This document shows positions 47,654 to 56,382 of a DNA stretch of 64,000 nucleotides, one piece after another; within the stretch, counting starts at the first letter, position 1; each line of letters opens with the position of its first letter. The translations under genes and the position numbers were made by a program. Below the pieces are notes generated by a model, which had not been told where the DNA came from, ran no database searches, and worked only from the letters and a program-made list of their open reading frames with translations. The DNA comes from Cryomorphaceae bacterium. GTDB lineage: Bacteria > Bacteroidota > Bacteroidia > Flavobacteriales_D > Sanyastnellaceae. The stretch covers positions 1 to 64,000 of the forward strand of contig WGNM01000008.1 of NCBI GenBank assembly GCA_016124575.1, read 5' to 3'.

Positions 47654-49515
47654 CTAAAAGTGAGCAAATAGCAGCGATTGCGTACCAAGAGATTTGTTTT
47701 TGTGGCATCTCTCTAGATGGAACAATTGGTTTTTGCTCAGATAAATGGAATGCCTTGTGGGCTGATGCCTTAGAAGGGGCCAATTTTTTTCCTTTTTACG
47801 GACAGTTTAATCACGCACACGTCGCCTTGTTGAAAGATCGATTTCTAGATCCACGAGTTTGGGAAGAGAAAGTTGAGCTGGACGGTCGTCATTTCAAGTT
47901 GCGATTCCGACCTCAGATCAAGGCCGATGGCACAACGTTTTTTTGGTGTGTTTGTGAAGAAGTTTACCTCCCCAATGTCCCAAAGAGAAGTGATTTTCTA
48001 AATGAATTGGCAGACAACCTTCACGAAGGCGTTTTTCGGGCCGGACCCAACGGCGATCTTCTTTATGCAAATGCTGCTTTGTCGCGCATGTTCGAGTACC
48101 CAAGCGCCGCTGAGATGTTATCGTCGAAATCGTGGCAGCTATTGATCGAAGATGATGCATTTCATAAGTTCATTTTGGCTTTTCGGTCAGACGGACATGC
48201 CGAGAACAAAGAGATGTTGCTTCGCAGAAAGAACGGAGATGTATTTACCGGATTGGTAAGTGTCAAACGACACATCAATGATAAAGGGGAGAAAGTTTAT
48301 GATGGCAGCGTGAGAGATATTTCGCACATCAAAGAGATTGAGCGACAATTAAAAGAGGAAAAAATCAAAGCTGAGAACGCTTCGATGGTGAAGCAACAGT
48401 TTTTAAGTACCATTTCCCATGAGTTACGCACCCCATTGAATGCCGTGATTGGCTTTGCGTACTTATTGAAAGAAGATTCTCCCCGGCCTGGACAGGTTGA
48501 GAATGTAAATGCTTTGCTTTTCAGCGCAGAAGCATTGTTGTCGCTGATCAATGAGATACTTGATTTCACCAAACTGGATGTCGGGAAAGTGAATCTCGAT
48601 AGCGAGACCTTCGATTTGCGGAATTTGATTCGGAAAACTGAGAACAGTTTCTCGATTGCGACAGGGAAGAAAAACCTTCAATTCGTCGTAAATATCGATG
48701 AAAAGGTACCTAAGCTGGTAAAAGGCGATGCTGTTCGCATAATTCAAATATTGAATAATTTGTTGTCGAATGCTGTGAAATTCACCTTCCATGGCGAAGT
48801 CCGACTGGAAGTGAGTCTGATCAATGAGGACGAAAAGAACTATGCTATTCGATTCATGGTATCAGACACAGGGATAGGCATTCCTCGCGCAAAATTAGAT
48901 GCGGTATTTAGCATTTTTACGCAAGCAAGCGAGCTCAGTACAAGGCAGTTTGGGGGAACTGGATTGGGACTTACGATTACAAGGAAATTGGTGGAACTCC
49001 ACGGCAGCGAATTGGTTATTGACAGCAAACCAGGAATTGGGACAGCCATATCGTTTGTTTTGAATATGGCAAGGTCGCACAGTGAACAGATATTCTTAGG
49101 TGATGAGCACAGCGAGCAGTTGGAACGATTGGATGGCATCTCCATTCTGGCAGCAGAAGACAATGAGGTCAATCAATTGTTACTTAGAAAGTTCCTTGTC
49201 TCTTGGGGAGCAAAAGTATCGATTGCAGTGAATGGTAAAGAAGCTGTTGAGATGCTGGCGATTGAGAAATACGATGTGGTTTTGATGGACATCCAGATGC
49301 CAATCATGGATGGTTATACAGCGGCCCAACACATCCGGGCAACTGAGCATTTCAACAAACAAATACCAATAGTTGCTGTTACGGCTTCTATTATGTCGGA
49401 AGTAGCCGATCAAATCAAAGTGTCGGGAATGAACGATTACCTTATAAAACCCTACACTCCTTATTCATTACGGAGTGCGGTTCTCAAGAATGTAGAAAAG
49501 AAAGCTACTCCTTAA
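47650..49515 (+). CDS. Cytosolic PAS hybrid histidine kinase/response regulator
   Basis: This 621-residue kinase has no membrane helix. It has an N-terminal sensory region (about 1-115), a PAS domain (about 117-230, NLHEGVFRAGPNGDLLYANAALSRMF, with SVRDISHIKEIERQ after it), and HisKA (STISHELRTPLNAVIGFAYLL). An HATPase ([30 protein letters not shown]) and a C-terminal receiver (DVVLMDIQMPIMDGYTA) follow. The only start at the conserved boundary is TTG at 47650, overlapping the mutase TGA; no ATG lies in frame upstream of the PAS domain. The 3' end overlaps cvpA by 11 bp. The signal is unknown. Confidence 0.87.
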   Translation: MTKSEQIAAIAYQEICFCGISLDGTIGFCSDKWNALWADALEGANFFPFYGQFNHAHVALLKDRFLDPRVWEEKVELDGRHFKLRFRPQIKADGTTFFWCVCEEVYLPNVPKRSDFLNELADNLHEGVFRAGPNGDLLYANAALSRMFEYPSAAEMLSSKSWQLLIEDDAFHKFILAFRSDGHAENKEMLLRRKNGDVFTGLVSVKRHINDKGEKVYDGSVRDISHIKEIERQLKEEKIKAENASMVKQQFLSTISHELRTPLNAVIGFAYLLKEDSPRPGQVENVNALLFSAEALLSLINEILDFTKLDVGKVNLDSETFDLRNLIRKTENSFSIATGKKNLQFVVNIDEKVPKLVKGDAVRIIQILNNLLSNAVKFTFHGEVRLEVSLINEDEKNYAIRFMVSDTGIGIPRAKLDAVFSIFTQASELSTRQFGGTGLGLTITRKLVELHGSELVIDSKPGIGTAISFVLNMARSHSEQIFLGDEHSEQLERLDGISILAAEDNEVNQLLLRKFLVSWGAKVSIAVNGKEAVEMLAIEKYDVVLMDIQMPIMDGYTAAQHIRATEHFNKQIPIVAVTASIMSEVADQIKVSGMNDYLIKPYTPYSLRSAVLKNVEKKATP

Positions 49516-50029
49516 TCCAGTCGGCATTTTTCCACTGATTTATCAGCTCACTGTTTTCGATATCAGGCACTACTTTTAATCCTATTTCTTGCATGTCGCG
49601 ATAGAATAGCGATCCATTTTTGAGTTCTTCAGATGGCCATGGGATGAAACTCGAGAACGATTCGAGTATCAGCAAAACAACCCCGAGAATGAAGAGCGTC
49701 TTGATAAGTCCGAACACCGCTCCAAAAGCCTTGTTCAGCAGACTTAGCGCAGCAAGGTCGATCGCCTTATTTACGATGCGACCAATGAGGTGAATGCCAA
49801 TGGCAACTCCTAAAAAAGTTACTGCAAAACCAGCAGCAGGCAGCAATTCCGCCTTTATTTCCCAGTTTTGACGAAGCCAATCGGTGGCATACTCAGAAGC
49901 ATGCATCGCAATGAAAAGTCCACCGAAAAATGCAAGCAACGAAAAGATTTCGAGGACAAAGCCCTTTTTAAAGCCTGACCATGTAGCGAGGCCTAGGTTA
50001 AGGAGAATGAGAAAATCGAGGTAATTCAC
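49505..50029 (-). CDS. CvpA-family membrane protein
   Basis: This 174-residue inner-membrane protein has four hydrophobic helices and the family start NYLDFLILLNLGLATWSGFKKGFVLEIFSLLAFFGG. The GTG at 50029 places the start exactly at the family N terminus. The longer frame from ATG at 50089 would add 20 residues and overlap the start codon of the divergent GNAT gene. CvpA proteins were linked to colicin V production and envelope stress, but the molecular role is not established. The 3' end overlaps the convergent kinase gene by 11 bp. Confidence 0.85.
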   Translation of the reverse strand: MNYLDFLILLNLGLATWSGFKKGFVLEIFSLLAFFGGLFIAMHASEYATDWLRQNWEIKAELLPAAGFAVTFLGVAIGIHLIGRIVNKAIDLAALSLLNKAFGAVFGLIKTLFILGVVLLILESFSSFIPWPSEELKNGSLFYRDMQEIGLKVVPDIENSELINQWKNADWIKE

Positions 50030-50087
50030 ATTGGCAAGATAATAACTCTTCTCGTTTACACAGTGCGTATTTAGTAGCTTTGATGCC

Positions 50088-50585
50088 ATGAATTCTCCAG
50101 ATCAAATTATCATTGATTTCGCATTGCGCGGAGATGCTGTGGGCTTGCATGCATTGATCAAAGAACTAGCGGTTTTTGAGAGGGCTGAAAACCAAGTTAT
50201 TCTTACCGCCGATGAACTAGATGATGATGTTTTTGGTGCAAATCCCAAGTGCAAAGTTTATACAGCAAAGTGTGAGGGAGTGATTGTGGGAATGGCGTTG
50301 TTTTATGGTAAGTATTCGACATGGACAGGCAGCTGTGTGTATTTGGAAGATTTGATCGTTTCGGAGCAATGGAGAGGCAAAGGAATAGGGACGAGATTGT
50401 TTTTAGAAGTTGCTAAATATGCAGCTGAAACAAACGCTGGCAGATTGGAATGGCAAGTCCTGGATTGGAATGACAGTGGCATTGCTTTTTACAATAATCT
50501 CGATGCTGTGTTAGATAACTCGTGGGTGAATTGCAAATTGACCCGAGAACAACTCAGCCAATTAATGAGAAAGAACGGATTATGA
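50088..50585 (+). CDS. GNAT-family N-acetyltransferase
   Basis: This 165-residue acetyltransferase has the acetyl-CoA loop EQWRGKGIGTRLF and the following FYNNLDA/W-rich region resembling diamine N-acetyltransferases (YLEDLIVSEQWRGKGIG, EWQVLDWNDSGIAFYNNLDA). It transfers acetyl from acetyl-CoA to an amine; the substrate is uncertain, with polyamines the best guess. Its TGA overlaps the aspartate kinase ATG (ATGA), so the two are co-translated. Confidence 0.88.
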   Translation: MNSPDQIIIDFALRGDAVGLHALIKELAVFERAENQVILTADELDDDVFGANPKCKVYTAKCEGVIVGMALFYGKYSTWTGSCVYLEDLIVSEQWRGKGIGTRLFLEVAKYAAETNAGRLEWQVLDWNDSGIAFYNNLDAVLDNSWVNCKLTREQLSQLMRKNGL

Positions 50586-51847
50586 TAGTATACAAATTCG
50601 GTGGCGCCTCTGTGCGCAATGCAGATGCAATTCGCAATGTTGCGAGCATCTTGAAATCTTGTGAAGCCGAACACTTGGTTGTGGTGCAATCGGCTTTAGG
50701 TAAGATGACCAATCACCTGGAAACCATTTGGAAAGAATGGATAGAAGGTGAGAAAACCGATAGTTCGCTCGAGCATTTCAAGAACTACCATTTGAGTATT
50801 GCTAAAGAGCTCAAGTTGAACGATGTCTGCTTGGTACCGCTTCAAGCTATGTTCTCAGATTTTGAAAAGATGCTGCAAGCAACCCCGCCTCGCGATAGCG
50901 ATCAAGCCTATGATCAAATTGTAAGTTGGGGTGAATTGATAGGCACCTGCTTGGTGCATTTGGCGCTTGAGAGCGAAGGATTGCCAATTGAATGGGTAGA
51001 TATTCGGCATGTATTACGCACCGATTCGACCCACCGCGCAGCAGAGTTGGATTGGGAGCGGACGCGCAAGCAGACTGATATTTTAAAAAGCCATTTTGAA
51101 AAAGGACAACGCAACATTGTCTTAACACAAGGTTTCATAGCAGAAAGCACCTTTGGAAATACCACAACTCTTGGAAGAGAAGGGTCAGACTATAGCGCTG
51201 CTATTTTGGCTTATTTGCTTGATGCACAGTCGTTGACCATTTGGAAAGATGTGCCTGGGATGTTAAATGCTGACCCGAAATGGTTCAATCATACAGTCAT
51301 GATTCCATCATTGTCGTACAAAGAAGCCATCGAACTGAGCTATTACGGAGCGAGCGTGATTCACCCAAAAACAATCAAGCCGCTTCAGAACAAGAGCATA
51401 CCACTTTTCGTAAAAGGCTTTCTTTCCCCAACAGAGAAAGGAACAGAGATTTCTGAAAATGCAATGGCGGAGCAGCCAGTGCCGATGTACATCTTCAAGC
51501 CAAAACAAATCTTGATATCGATTTCACCTCGTGATTTTTCCTTCATTGTGGAGTCGAACCTGCGAGATATTTTCGAAGCATTCGCTTTGAGTGGGTTAAC
51601 AATTAATCTCATGCAGAATTCAGCGATCAGTTTTTCGGTATGTGTGAATGAAGACATGGAACGTATATCTCGTTTTATTGACTTGATGAGCAGCAACTAC
51701 GCTATACGATACAACCAAGAAGTTGAACTTTTAACCATTCGCCACTTCGATGAAAACACCGTTCGGCAATTGGCACAAGGAAAAGAAGTTCTACTCGAAC
51801 AACGCAGCAGACACACCTTACGGATGGTTTTACGCAAAAAAGTGTGA
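50582..51847 (+). CDS. lysC: Aspartate kinase
   Basis: This 421-residue monofunctional aspartokinase phosphorylates aspartate at the head of the lysine, threonine and methionine pathways. Visible motifs are the ATP/aspartate site KFGGASVRNADAIRNV, GFIAESTFGNTTTLGREGSDYSAAILA, WKDVPGMLNADP and SYKEAIELSYYGASVIHPKTI. C-terminal ACT domains (about 300-421) are expected to give feedback control. ATG at 50582 overlaps the GNAT stop by 4 bp and puts the kinase motif at the very N terminus. Confidence 0.92.
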   Translation: MIVYKFGGASVRNADAIRNVASILKSCEAEHLVVVQSALGKMTNHLETIWKEWIEGEKTDSSLEHFKNYHLSIAKELKLNDVCLVPLQAMFSDFEKMLQATPPRDSDQAYDQIVSWGELIGTCLVHLALESEGLPIEWVDIRHVLRTDSTHRAAELDWERTRKQTDILKSHFEKGQRNIVLTQGFIAESTFGNTTTLGREGSDYSAAILAYLLDAQSLTIWKDVPGMLNADPKWFNHTVMIPSLSYKEAIELSYYGASVIHPKTIKPLQNKSIPLFVKGFLSPTEKGTEISENAMAEQPVPMYIFKPKQILISISPRDFSFIVESNLRDIFEAFALSGLTINLMQNSAISFSVCVNEDMERISRFIDLMSSNYAIRYNQEVELLTIRHFDENTVRQLAQGKEVLLEQRSRHTLRMVLRKKV

Positions 51848-51866
51848 AATTTTTAATTCTTCCTTT

Positions 51867-51893
51867 TTGGTTTAGGAAAAATCTGTACCTTTG
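51867..51893 (+). promoter_or_regulatory. Strong promoter-like element after lysC
   Basis: TACCTTTG at 51886-51893 is a perfect Bacteroidota -7 box, with TTG at 51867-51869 spaced 16 bases upstream. It points into a gene-free stretch that ends in a hairpin at 51989-52014. Confidence 0.55.
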
Positions 51894-51898
51894 AATCC

Positions 51899-52020
51899 TA
51901 CCTGCGGGCATTCGTCCGCACTGAAGGCAAATTTTCATAATTACAATGAATTTCATTGTAATGGTAGTTTTAGTTTAATGTTAAGTGGAATGGGGTCTGA
52001 ACGCAGTCCCCATTTCTATT
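51899..52020 (+). ncRNA. Candidate small non-coding RNA
   Basis: From a start near 51899 the plus strand forms three stable hairpins. The first is TGCGG/CCGCA (51903-51920). The second is a near-perfect 11-1-11 palindrome at 51940-51962 (ATTACAATGAA arm). The third is an AATGGGG/CCCCATT stem (51989-52014) extended inside by CTG/CAG and followed by TCTATTTT. No reading frame of note is present. Expected length is about 120 nt. It does not match SRP RNA, tmRNA or 6S features I can recall. The 3' hairpin could also simply end the lysC transcript. Confidence 0.4.
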
Positions 52021-52048
52021 TTCGCATATTTCTAAAACGTAAAGGCAC

Positions 52049-52072
52049 AAAAAAAGCTGCCGAAGCAGCTTT
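52049..52072 (-). terminator. Intrinsic terminator after the DUF2795 gene
   Basis: A perfect 8-bp stem (AAAGCTGC at 52053-52060, GCAGCTTT at 52065-52072) with a tetraloop (TTCG on the minus strand), followed by seven Ts on that strand (As at 52049-52055). It lies 19 bases past the stop. Confidence 0.9.
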
Positions 52073-52091
52073 AATGTGGGTTCAACACCTT

Positions 52092-52313
52092 CTAATACTC
52101 ATCTTCATTGAAGAAAAAGTCTTCTTTCGAGGGGTAGTCAGGCCAAATTTCCTCGATGGTTTCATAGATTTCACCTTCGTCTTCAATCTGTTGCAGATTT
52201 TCAACCACCTCGAGCGGAGCTCCAGTTCTCATGGCAAAGTCAATCAATTCATCCTTGGTTGCTGGCCATGGGGCGTCTTCCAAATAGGAAGCTAATTCCA
52301 ACGTCCAATACAT
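52092..52313 (-). CDS. DUF2795 family protein
   Basis: This is a 73-residue acidic protein that closely matches the short Bacteroidota DUF2795 pattern: MYWTLELASYLEDAPWPATK, then DELIDFAMRTGAPLEVVENLQ and an acidic tail with EEIWPDYPSKEDFFFNEDEY. The function is unknown. It is apparently monocistronic, with its own terminator. The 143-base stretch upstream (52314-52456) holds no other gene. Confidence 0.85.
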   Translation of the reverse strand: MYWTLELASYLEDAPWPATKDELIDFAMRTGAPLEVVENLQQIEDEGEIYETIEEIWPDYPSKEDFFFNEDEY

Positions 52314-52456
52314 AATACCAGAGTTTTAAAAGTCAAAAAATTTAAGTACGCAAAAATATGTTTTTTGTTATGGCAGTCAACGAAATAGTGTAATACTTCA
52401 TTTATTATTTACACATTTTCTCTATTCCGCGTGAATCAAGCGTTTCGGCGATTGAT

Positions 52457-53005
52457 TTACTTCCCTGGCAACCACGGTGTCTCTTCAATTCCCAAATCAA
52501 CGGCTAATTTTCTGCTTAAAACGAAGAAAAAATCAGACAATCGGTTGAGATATTGCACATATTCTGCTCCCACGTATGACGTATGAGATAGTGCAATGGT
52601 TGCCCGCTCGGCACGTCGACAAATGCAACGCACGACATGACAAGCAGAAACCGCAGGATGTCCGCCTGGTAGCACGAAATTCCGCATCGGTGGCAAGGTG
52701 CTATCCATATCATCCATGCTTTTTTCAAGTTCGGCAATACGCCCCGAATTTAATTCTGGCAGCGTCATCTTGTTTTTTTCAGGATCAGCAGCAAGGTGAC
52801 TGCCAATGGTGAAGAGGTCTTCTTGAATTTGAACCAAGTGGGCATGCCAACCTGCCGTGCCCTCTGTGTCGCGCAGCACACCAATGAAGGCGTTTAACTC
52901 ATCAAGGGTGCCGTATGCTTCGATGCGGATGTGGTCTTTCGGCAGGCGTGTCCCACCCAATAGCCCCGTCGACCCGTCGTCGCCTGTTTTCGTGTATATC
53001 TTCAT
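52457..53005 (-). CDS. PduO-type cob(I)alamin adenosyltransferase
   Basis: This 182-residue enzyme transfers adenosyl from ATP to cob(I)alamin to make coenzyme B12. Family motifs are KIYTKTGDDGSTGLLGGTR, RIEAYGTLDELNAFIG, VRCICRRAERATIAL and YLNRLSDFFFVLSR. The ATG at 53005 overlaps the adenylate cyclase TGA (ATGA), so the two are co-translated; an in-frame start at 53077 would lie inside the cyclase. Why a corrinoid enzyme is coupled to a signalling cyclase is not evident; both use ATP but in unrelated pathways. Confidence 0.93.
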   Translation of the reverse strand: MKIYTKTGDDGSTGLLGGTRLPKDHIRIEAYGTLDELNAFIGVLRDTEGTAGWHAHLVQIQEDLFTIGSHLAADPEKNKMTLPELNSGRIAELEKSMDDMDSTLPPMRNFVLPGGHPAVSACHVVRCICRRAERATIALSHTSYVGAEYVQYLNRLSDFFFVLSRKLAVDLGIEETPWLPGK

Positions 53006-55848
53006 AATCGTTCTTCTACAAAATACATTTCCATGTCGCCTTTGTTCTTTGCAGCTACAAATCCTCTCGCAGTGCACTTAAATTTGTCTTTGATGATGGC
53101 ATGCGTAGCACCGGAGATGTTGATGCAATTTGGCGCTCCGCTGCTTTCCATGCGCGATGCGGTGTTCACAGTATCGCCCCAAATATCATAGGCGAATTTC
53201 TTTTCTCCTACCACCCCAGCAATGAGCGGACCTGAGTGAATACCAATGCGAATTTGCCAAGGTGGCAACCTACGTTGAGCCAGTTTCTCATTAAAAACGT
53301 CCATTTCTTCAAGCATAGCAAAAGCGAATAAGACAAGTTTTTCGGCATGGTCTTCGGTTGAAAGGGGAAGTCCAGTTGCGCACATGTAAGCGTCGCCAAT
53401 GGTTTTAATTTTTTCTACTCCAAACTGGTCGCAGGCGCGATCAAATGATTTAAAGGCGTCATCAAGCAGCGAAACCAAATCTTCAGAGCTAACCAGCTCA
53501 GACATCATCGTAAATCCTTTAAAGTCAGAAAACAAAACCGATGCTTGCCGGTAGCTTTTAGTCATCGCAAAACCGTTTTGTTTGAGCTCATCGGCGGTTT
53601 CTTTGGGCAGGATGTTTAGCAATAGTCGTTCGCTGCGGTCTCGCTCAACCTTAAGCTCTTTTGTCCGCTCGTTAACCTTCTCTTCCAGCACCTTATTCGC
53701 CTCTTTTAAGGCCCTCACACGCCACTTCACAAAAAGGAAAATAGCCAACAAGGAAATGACTATGACCGCAAAAAGAAACCCTGGCTTGGCGTAAAAAGGT
53801 GCGTCGATGACAAATGAAATGGTTTCAGTTTTTTCGGACCAAATACCGTCATGGTTGCGCGCGCGGACCTCAAACATGTAATCACCAGGTGGCAACTGCG
53901 GGTAAACAACGGGTGAAGTAACCTCGTGGAAATCGTCTTCAAAACCCACAAGTCGACATTGATAAACAACATCAAAAGGATCGGCTAGGTCGATTGCGTA
54001 AAAATGAAAAGTGAGGTGATTTTCATTGTATTTCAACTCTGGTGCTATGGGCAATTCGAAATTCACGAACGCCTGGTTGATGCGGACAATAGGTGGATTG
54101 TAATCGGGAAATATTCCGTTTGGATCGAATGTAATCAAGCCCTTTGAGCTTCCAAAAGCAAGTTTGCCATTGAAGTATTGCAGCGAGCCAGGTGAAACGG
54201 CGTATTCAAGAGGGTAGTTCGAGACATTGAGGACAAGGTCACCTTCAGGTGAGAGTTCAATCAAACTCAAGCCCGACATGGTTGAAACCCAGATGTTGCC
54301 GTCATCGGCCCTGCAAATACCTGTTACATGCTGGTCATCAAGCGATTTCCGCGCAACGACCTCGATCTCGTTTTTGAACTTCAACAGTCCGTCGTTCTTT
54401 GTCCCAAGCCACAAGGTGCCGTTACCATCGTTCAAAACAGTCGTGAAATTATACACCTCACTGCCATCGGCAGGAATGAAAGTCGACATGTTATCGGGCA
54501 GAATCACGGAGCCGTTCACGCGAAGCGGAAGAAAATACAGGCCGCACGCAGCGGCGATCACCAAGCTGTCGTTAAAAATCGCAATATCGTTGAGATTTTC
54601 ACATGCCAGATCTGAAGTCAGAATCTTGTTGTTGGGAGTTACAACGCCGTTTACCTCGAGCGAATAATTCGCACATCCCGCGATTGAGCGGCGCGCATTT
54701 TCAAACACACCTTCAATACGATTGTCGCGATAAACCAGCGTCCCCTCTTTTTCGAGCGAGAAATAGATGGCAGTGCCACATTGCAACATGTCAGACACCC
54801 CATTGCGCAGATATTGTCCGCTGTTTTGATAGATCAATGCTGGCATTTCGGGATATCTCCACCTGAAAACCGAGCCGTCAACCGTCCCGAACCACAAGGT
54901 AGAGTCGTTTTCTTTTACCGTCGCCGTTATCAACGTTTCGGGAAATCCGTGTTCTTGCGCGAAGGTCACTATCGACATGTCGCGCAGCATGAATAGTCCG
55001 GCGGTTGATGAGCCAAACCAAAGTGCCCCTGAGCGGTCGGTGAGGAGTTTGCGCACCTTGGCCGAAGGCAGACCGTTGATTTCTGATAGCGACTGTGTTT
55101 CAGTGCCGTTGAAAGTGAGGACATGATTTCGGCCCGCCATCCACAGTTTACCGCAGACATCGATGCACAGAGAGCGCACCCGTTCGTTTTCAGTGCCAGG
55201 AATCAAATACAAAGAATCATTCAGCATCCATACCCCTTCCTTTGTGGCAAGGAAAAAAGTGTTATCGACCTCCGTTCCTGCATATACAGGCATTGCTTCG
55301 GGAAGATCGAATTTTGGATGCCATCCGCCGAGTAAGGCGTGAATGCCCACATTGGTTAATGCTAGAAGATTGTTGTTGAACCATAAGTAGTCGTTCACCT
55401 CACCGATATCTGTGGCATCAATTTTATCATGGTACGACAAGAAAAGCGCACCATTGGAGTCGATTAGCCACGTCGAATCGCCCAGTATCCAAAACTTTTC
55501 AAAAGATTTGTTTTGAGTCAGCACATGCTCAGAAACACCTTCAGTTGAAGCCTTGTAAATGCCCGATGATTTAAGGTAGTAAACAGCATTATCAAAGAAC
55601 CCTACATCGGAAACCGTATCGTTTTCAGTACCGCTTAGCAGCTCGAAACGGAACCCATCGAAATGCACTAGTCCTTGTCCGGCTGTGCCAATCCATAACC
55701 TACCCTCCTCATCTTCCGTGAAATCGGTTATGGTTTGAGCATTCAAACCCTCACGCCGACCAAAGCCCTCAAAATTCAATTCTTGTCCGAAAACAGCGAC
55801 GTTCAGCGTGGCGAAAAGGGTCGATATGTAGAAAATCTTGAGAAACAT
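53002..55848 (-). CDS. Receptor-type adenylate cyclase with periplasmic beta-propeller
   Basis: This 948-residue signalling protein has a signal peptide (about 1-22, ending VFGQ), a large two-component-regulator-type beta-propeller (about 25-600, repeats such as EGRLWIGTAGQGLVHFDG), and a Y_Y_Y domain (about 610-680). One TM helix (about 685-705), a coiled coil (EANKVLEEKVNERTKELK) and a cytoplasmic class III cyclase domain (about 755-945) follow. Metal Asp residues lie in FSDFKGF and GDAYM. The purine-specifying residues are Lys (KIKTIGDAYM) and Asp (AYDIWGDTVN), as in adenylate and not guanylate cyclases. The transition-state Asn/Arg are in NTASRM. The ATG at 55848 starts the signal peptide. 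In Bacteroidota such propellers usually drive histidine kinases; cAMP output is less usual. Confidence 0.9.
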   Translation of the reverse strand: MFLKIFYISTLFATLNVAVFGQELNFEGFGRREGLNAQTITDFTEDEEGRLWIGTAGQGLVHFDGFRFELLSGTENDTVSDVGFFDNAVYYLKSSGIYKASTEGVSEHVLTQNKSFEKFWILGDSTWLIDSNGALFLSYHDKIDATDIGEVNDYLWFNNNLLALTNVGIHALLGGWHPKFDLPEAMPVYAGTEVDNTFFLATKEGVWMLNDSLYLIPGTENERVRSLCIDVCGKLWMAGRNHVLTFNGTETQSLSEINGLPSAKVRKLLTDRSGALWFGSSTAGLFMLRDMSIVTFAQEHGFPETLITATVKENDSTLWFGTVDGSVFRWRYPEMPALIYQNSGQYLRNGVSDMLQCGTAIYFSLEKEGTLVYRDNRIEGVFENARRSIAGCANYSLEVNGVVTPNNKILTSDLACENLNDIAIFNDSLVIAAACGLYFLPLRVNGSVILPDNMSTFIPADGSEVYNFTTVLNDGNGTLWLGTKNDGLLKFKNEIEVVARKSLDDQHVTGICRADDGNIWVSTMSGLSLIELSPEGDLVLNVSNYPLEYAVSPGSLQYFNGKLAFGSSKGLITFDPNGIFPDYNPPIVRINQAFVNFELPIAPELKYNENHLTFHFYAIDLADPFDVVYQCRLVGFEDDFHEVTSPVVYPQLPPGDYMFEVRARNHDGIWSEKTETISFVIDAPFYAKPGFLFAVIVISLLAIFLFVKWRVRALKEANKVLEEKVNERTKELKVERDRSERLLLNILPKETADELKQNGFAMTKSYRQASVLFSDFKGFTMMSELVSSEDLVSLLDDAFKSFDRACDQFGVEKIKTIGDAYMCATGLPLSTEDHAEKLVLFAFAMLEEMDVFNEKLAQRRLPPWQIRIGIHSGPLIAGVVGEKKFAYDIWGDTVNTASRMESSGAPNCINISGATHAIIKDKFKCTARGFVAAKNKGDMEMYFVEERL

Positions 55849-55905
55849 AATCGCAAAGATTTGCCAAATTACGGTGCTTAACTGTGACAGCAAGTGCTAT
55901 TCCGC

Positions 55906-55913
55906 TAAATTTG
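55906..55913 (+). promoter_or_regulatory. -7 box deciding the comEB start
   Basis: TAAATTTG is a perfect TAnnTTTG match. A start site near 55920 would coincide with the first ATG (55921) and leave the second ATG (55936) a short leader. Confidence 0.5.
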
Positions 55914-55935
55914 ATGCCGCATGCACCGAATATCT

Positions 55936-56370
55936 ATGAAATTAACAGAGGCAGAGAAGCAAGAACGTTACGATAGAGCCTATTTAAAGATGGCTGCTGA
56001 ATGGGGAAATTTATCTCATTGCAACCGAAAGAAAGTAGGCGCCTTGATTGTTAAAAATGGTATGATCATATCAGATGGTTACAACGGCACACCATCAGGA
56101 TTTGATAATTGTTGCGAAAACGACGCAGGAGATACACATTGGTACGTGTTGCATGCCGAAGCCAACGCCATAACCAAAGTAGCGCGATCGAACAACAGTG
56201 CAGAAGGAGCTACGTTATACATCACGCTTTCACCATGCAAAGAATGTTCGAAGTTGATTTTGCAAACGGGTATGCGACGCGTAGTGTACAAAGTAAGATA
56301 TAAAGACGACAGCGGGTTGGAGTTTTTGCAGCAGGCAGGAATAGAGCTTGTGCACATTTCAGAACCGTGA
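55936..56370 (+). CDS. dCMP deaminase (ComEB family)
   Basis: This 144-residue zinc deaminase has the metal motif HAEANAI and SPCKECSKLI. The N-terminal region MAAEWGNLSHCNRKKVGALIVKNGMIISDGYNGTPSG and the internal Cys-rich loop NCCEND are typical of the ComE/dCMP deaminase family. It probably deaminates dCMP to dUMP for thymidylate synthesis. Start is either 55921 or 55936; the promoter box favours the latter. S41 protease follows after 12 bp. Confidence 0.88.
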   Translation: MKLTEAEKQERYDRAYLKMAAEWGNLSHCNRKKVGALIVKNGMIISDGYNGTPSGFDNCCENDAGDTHWYVLHAEANAITKVARSNNSAEGATLYITLSPCKECSKLILQTGMRRVVYKVRYKDDSGLEFLQQAGIELVHISEP

Positions 56371-56382
56371 TAACCAATTTCA

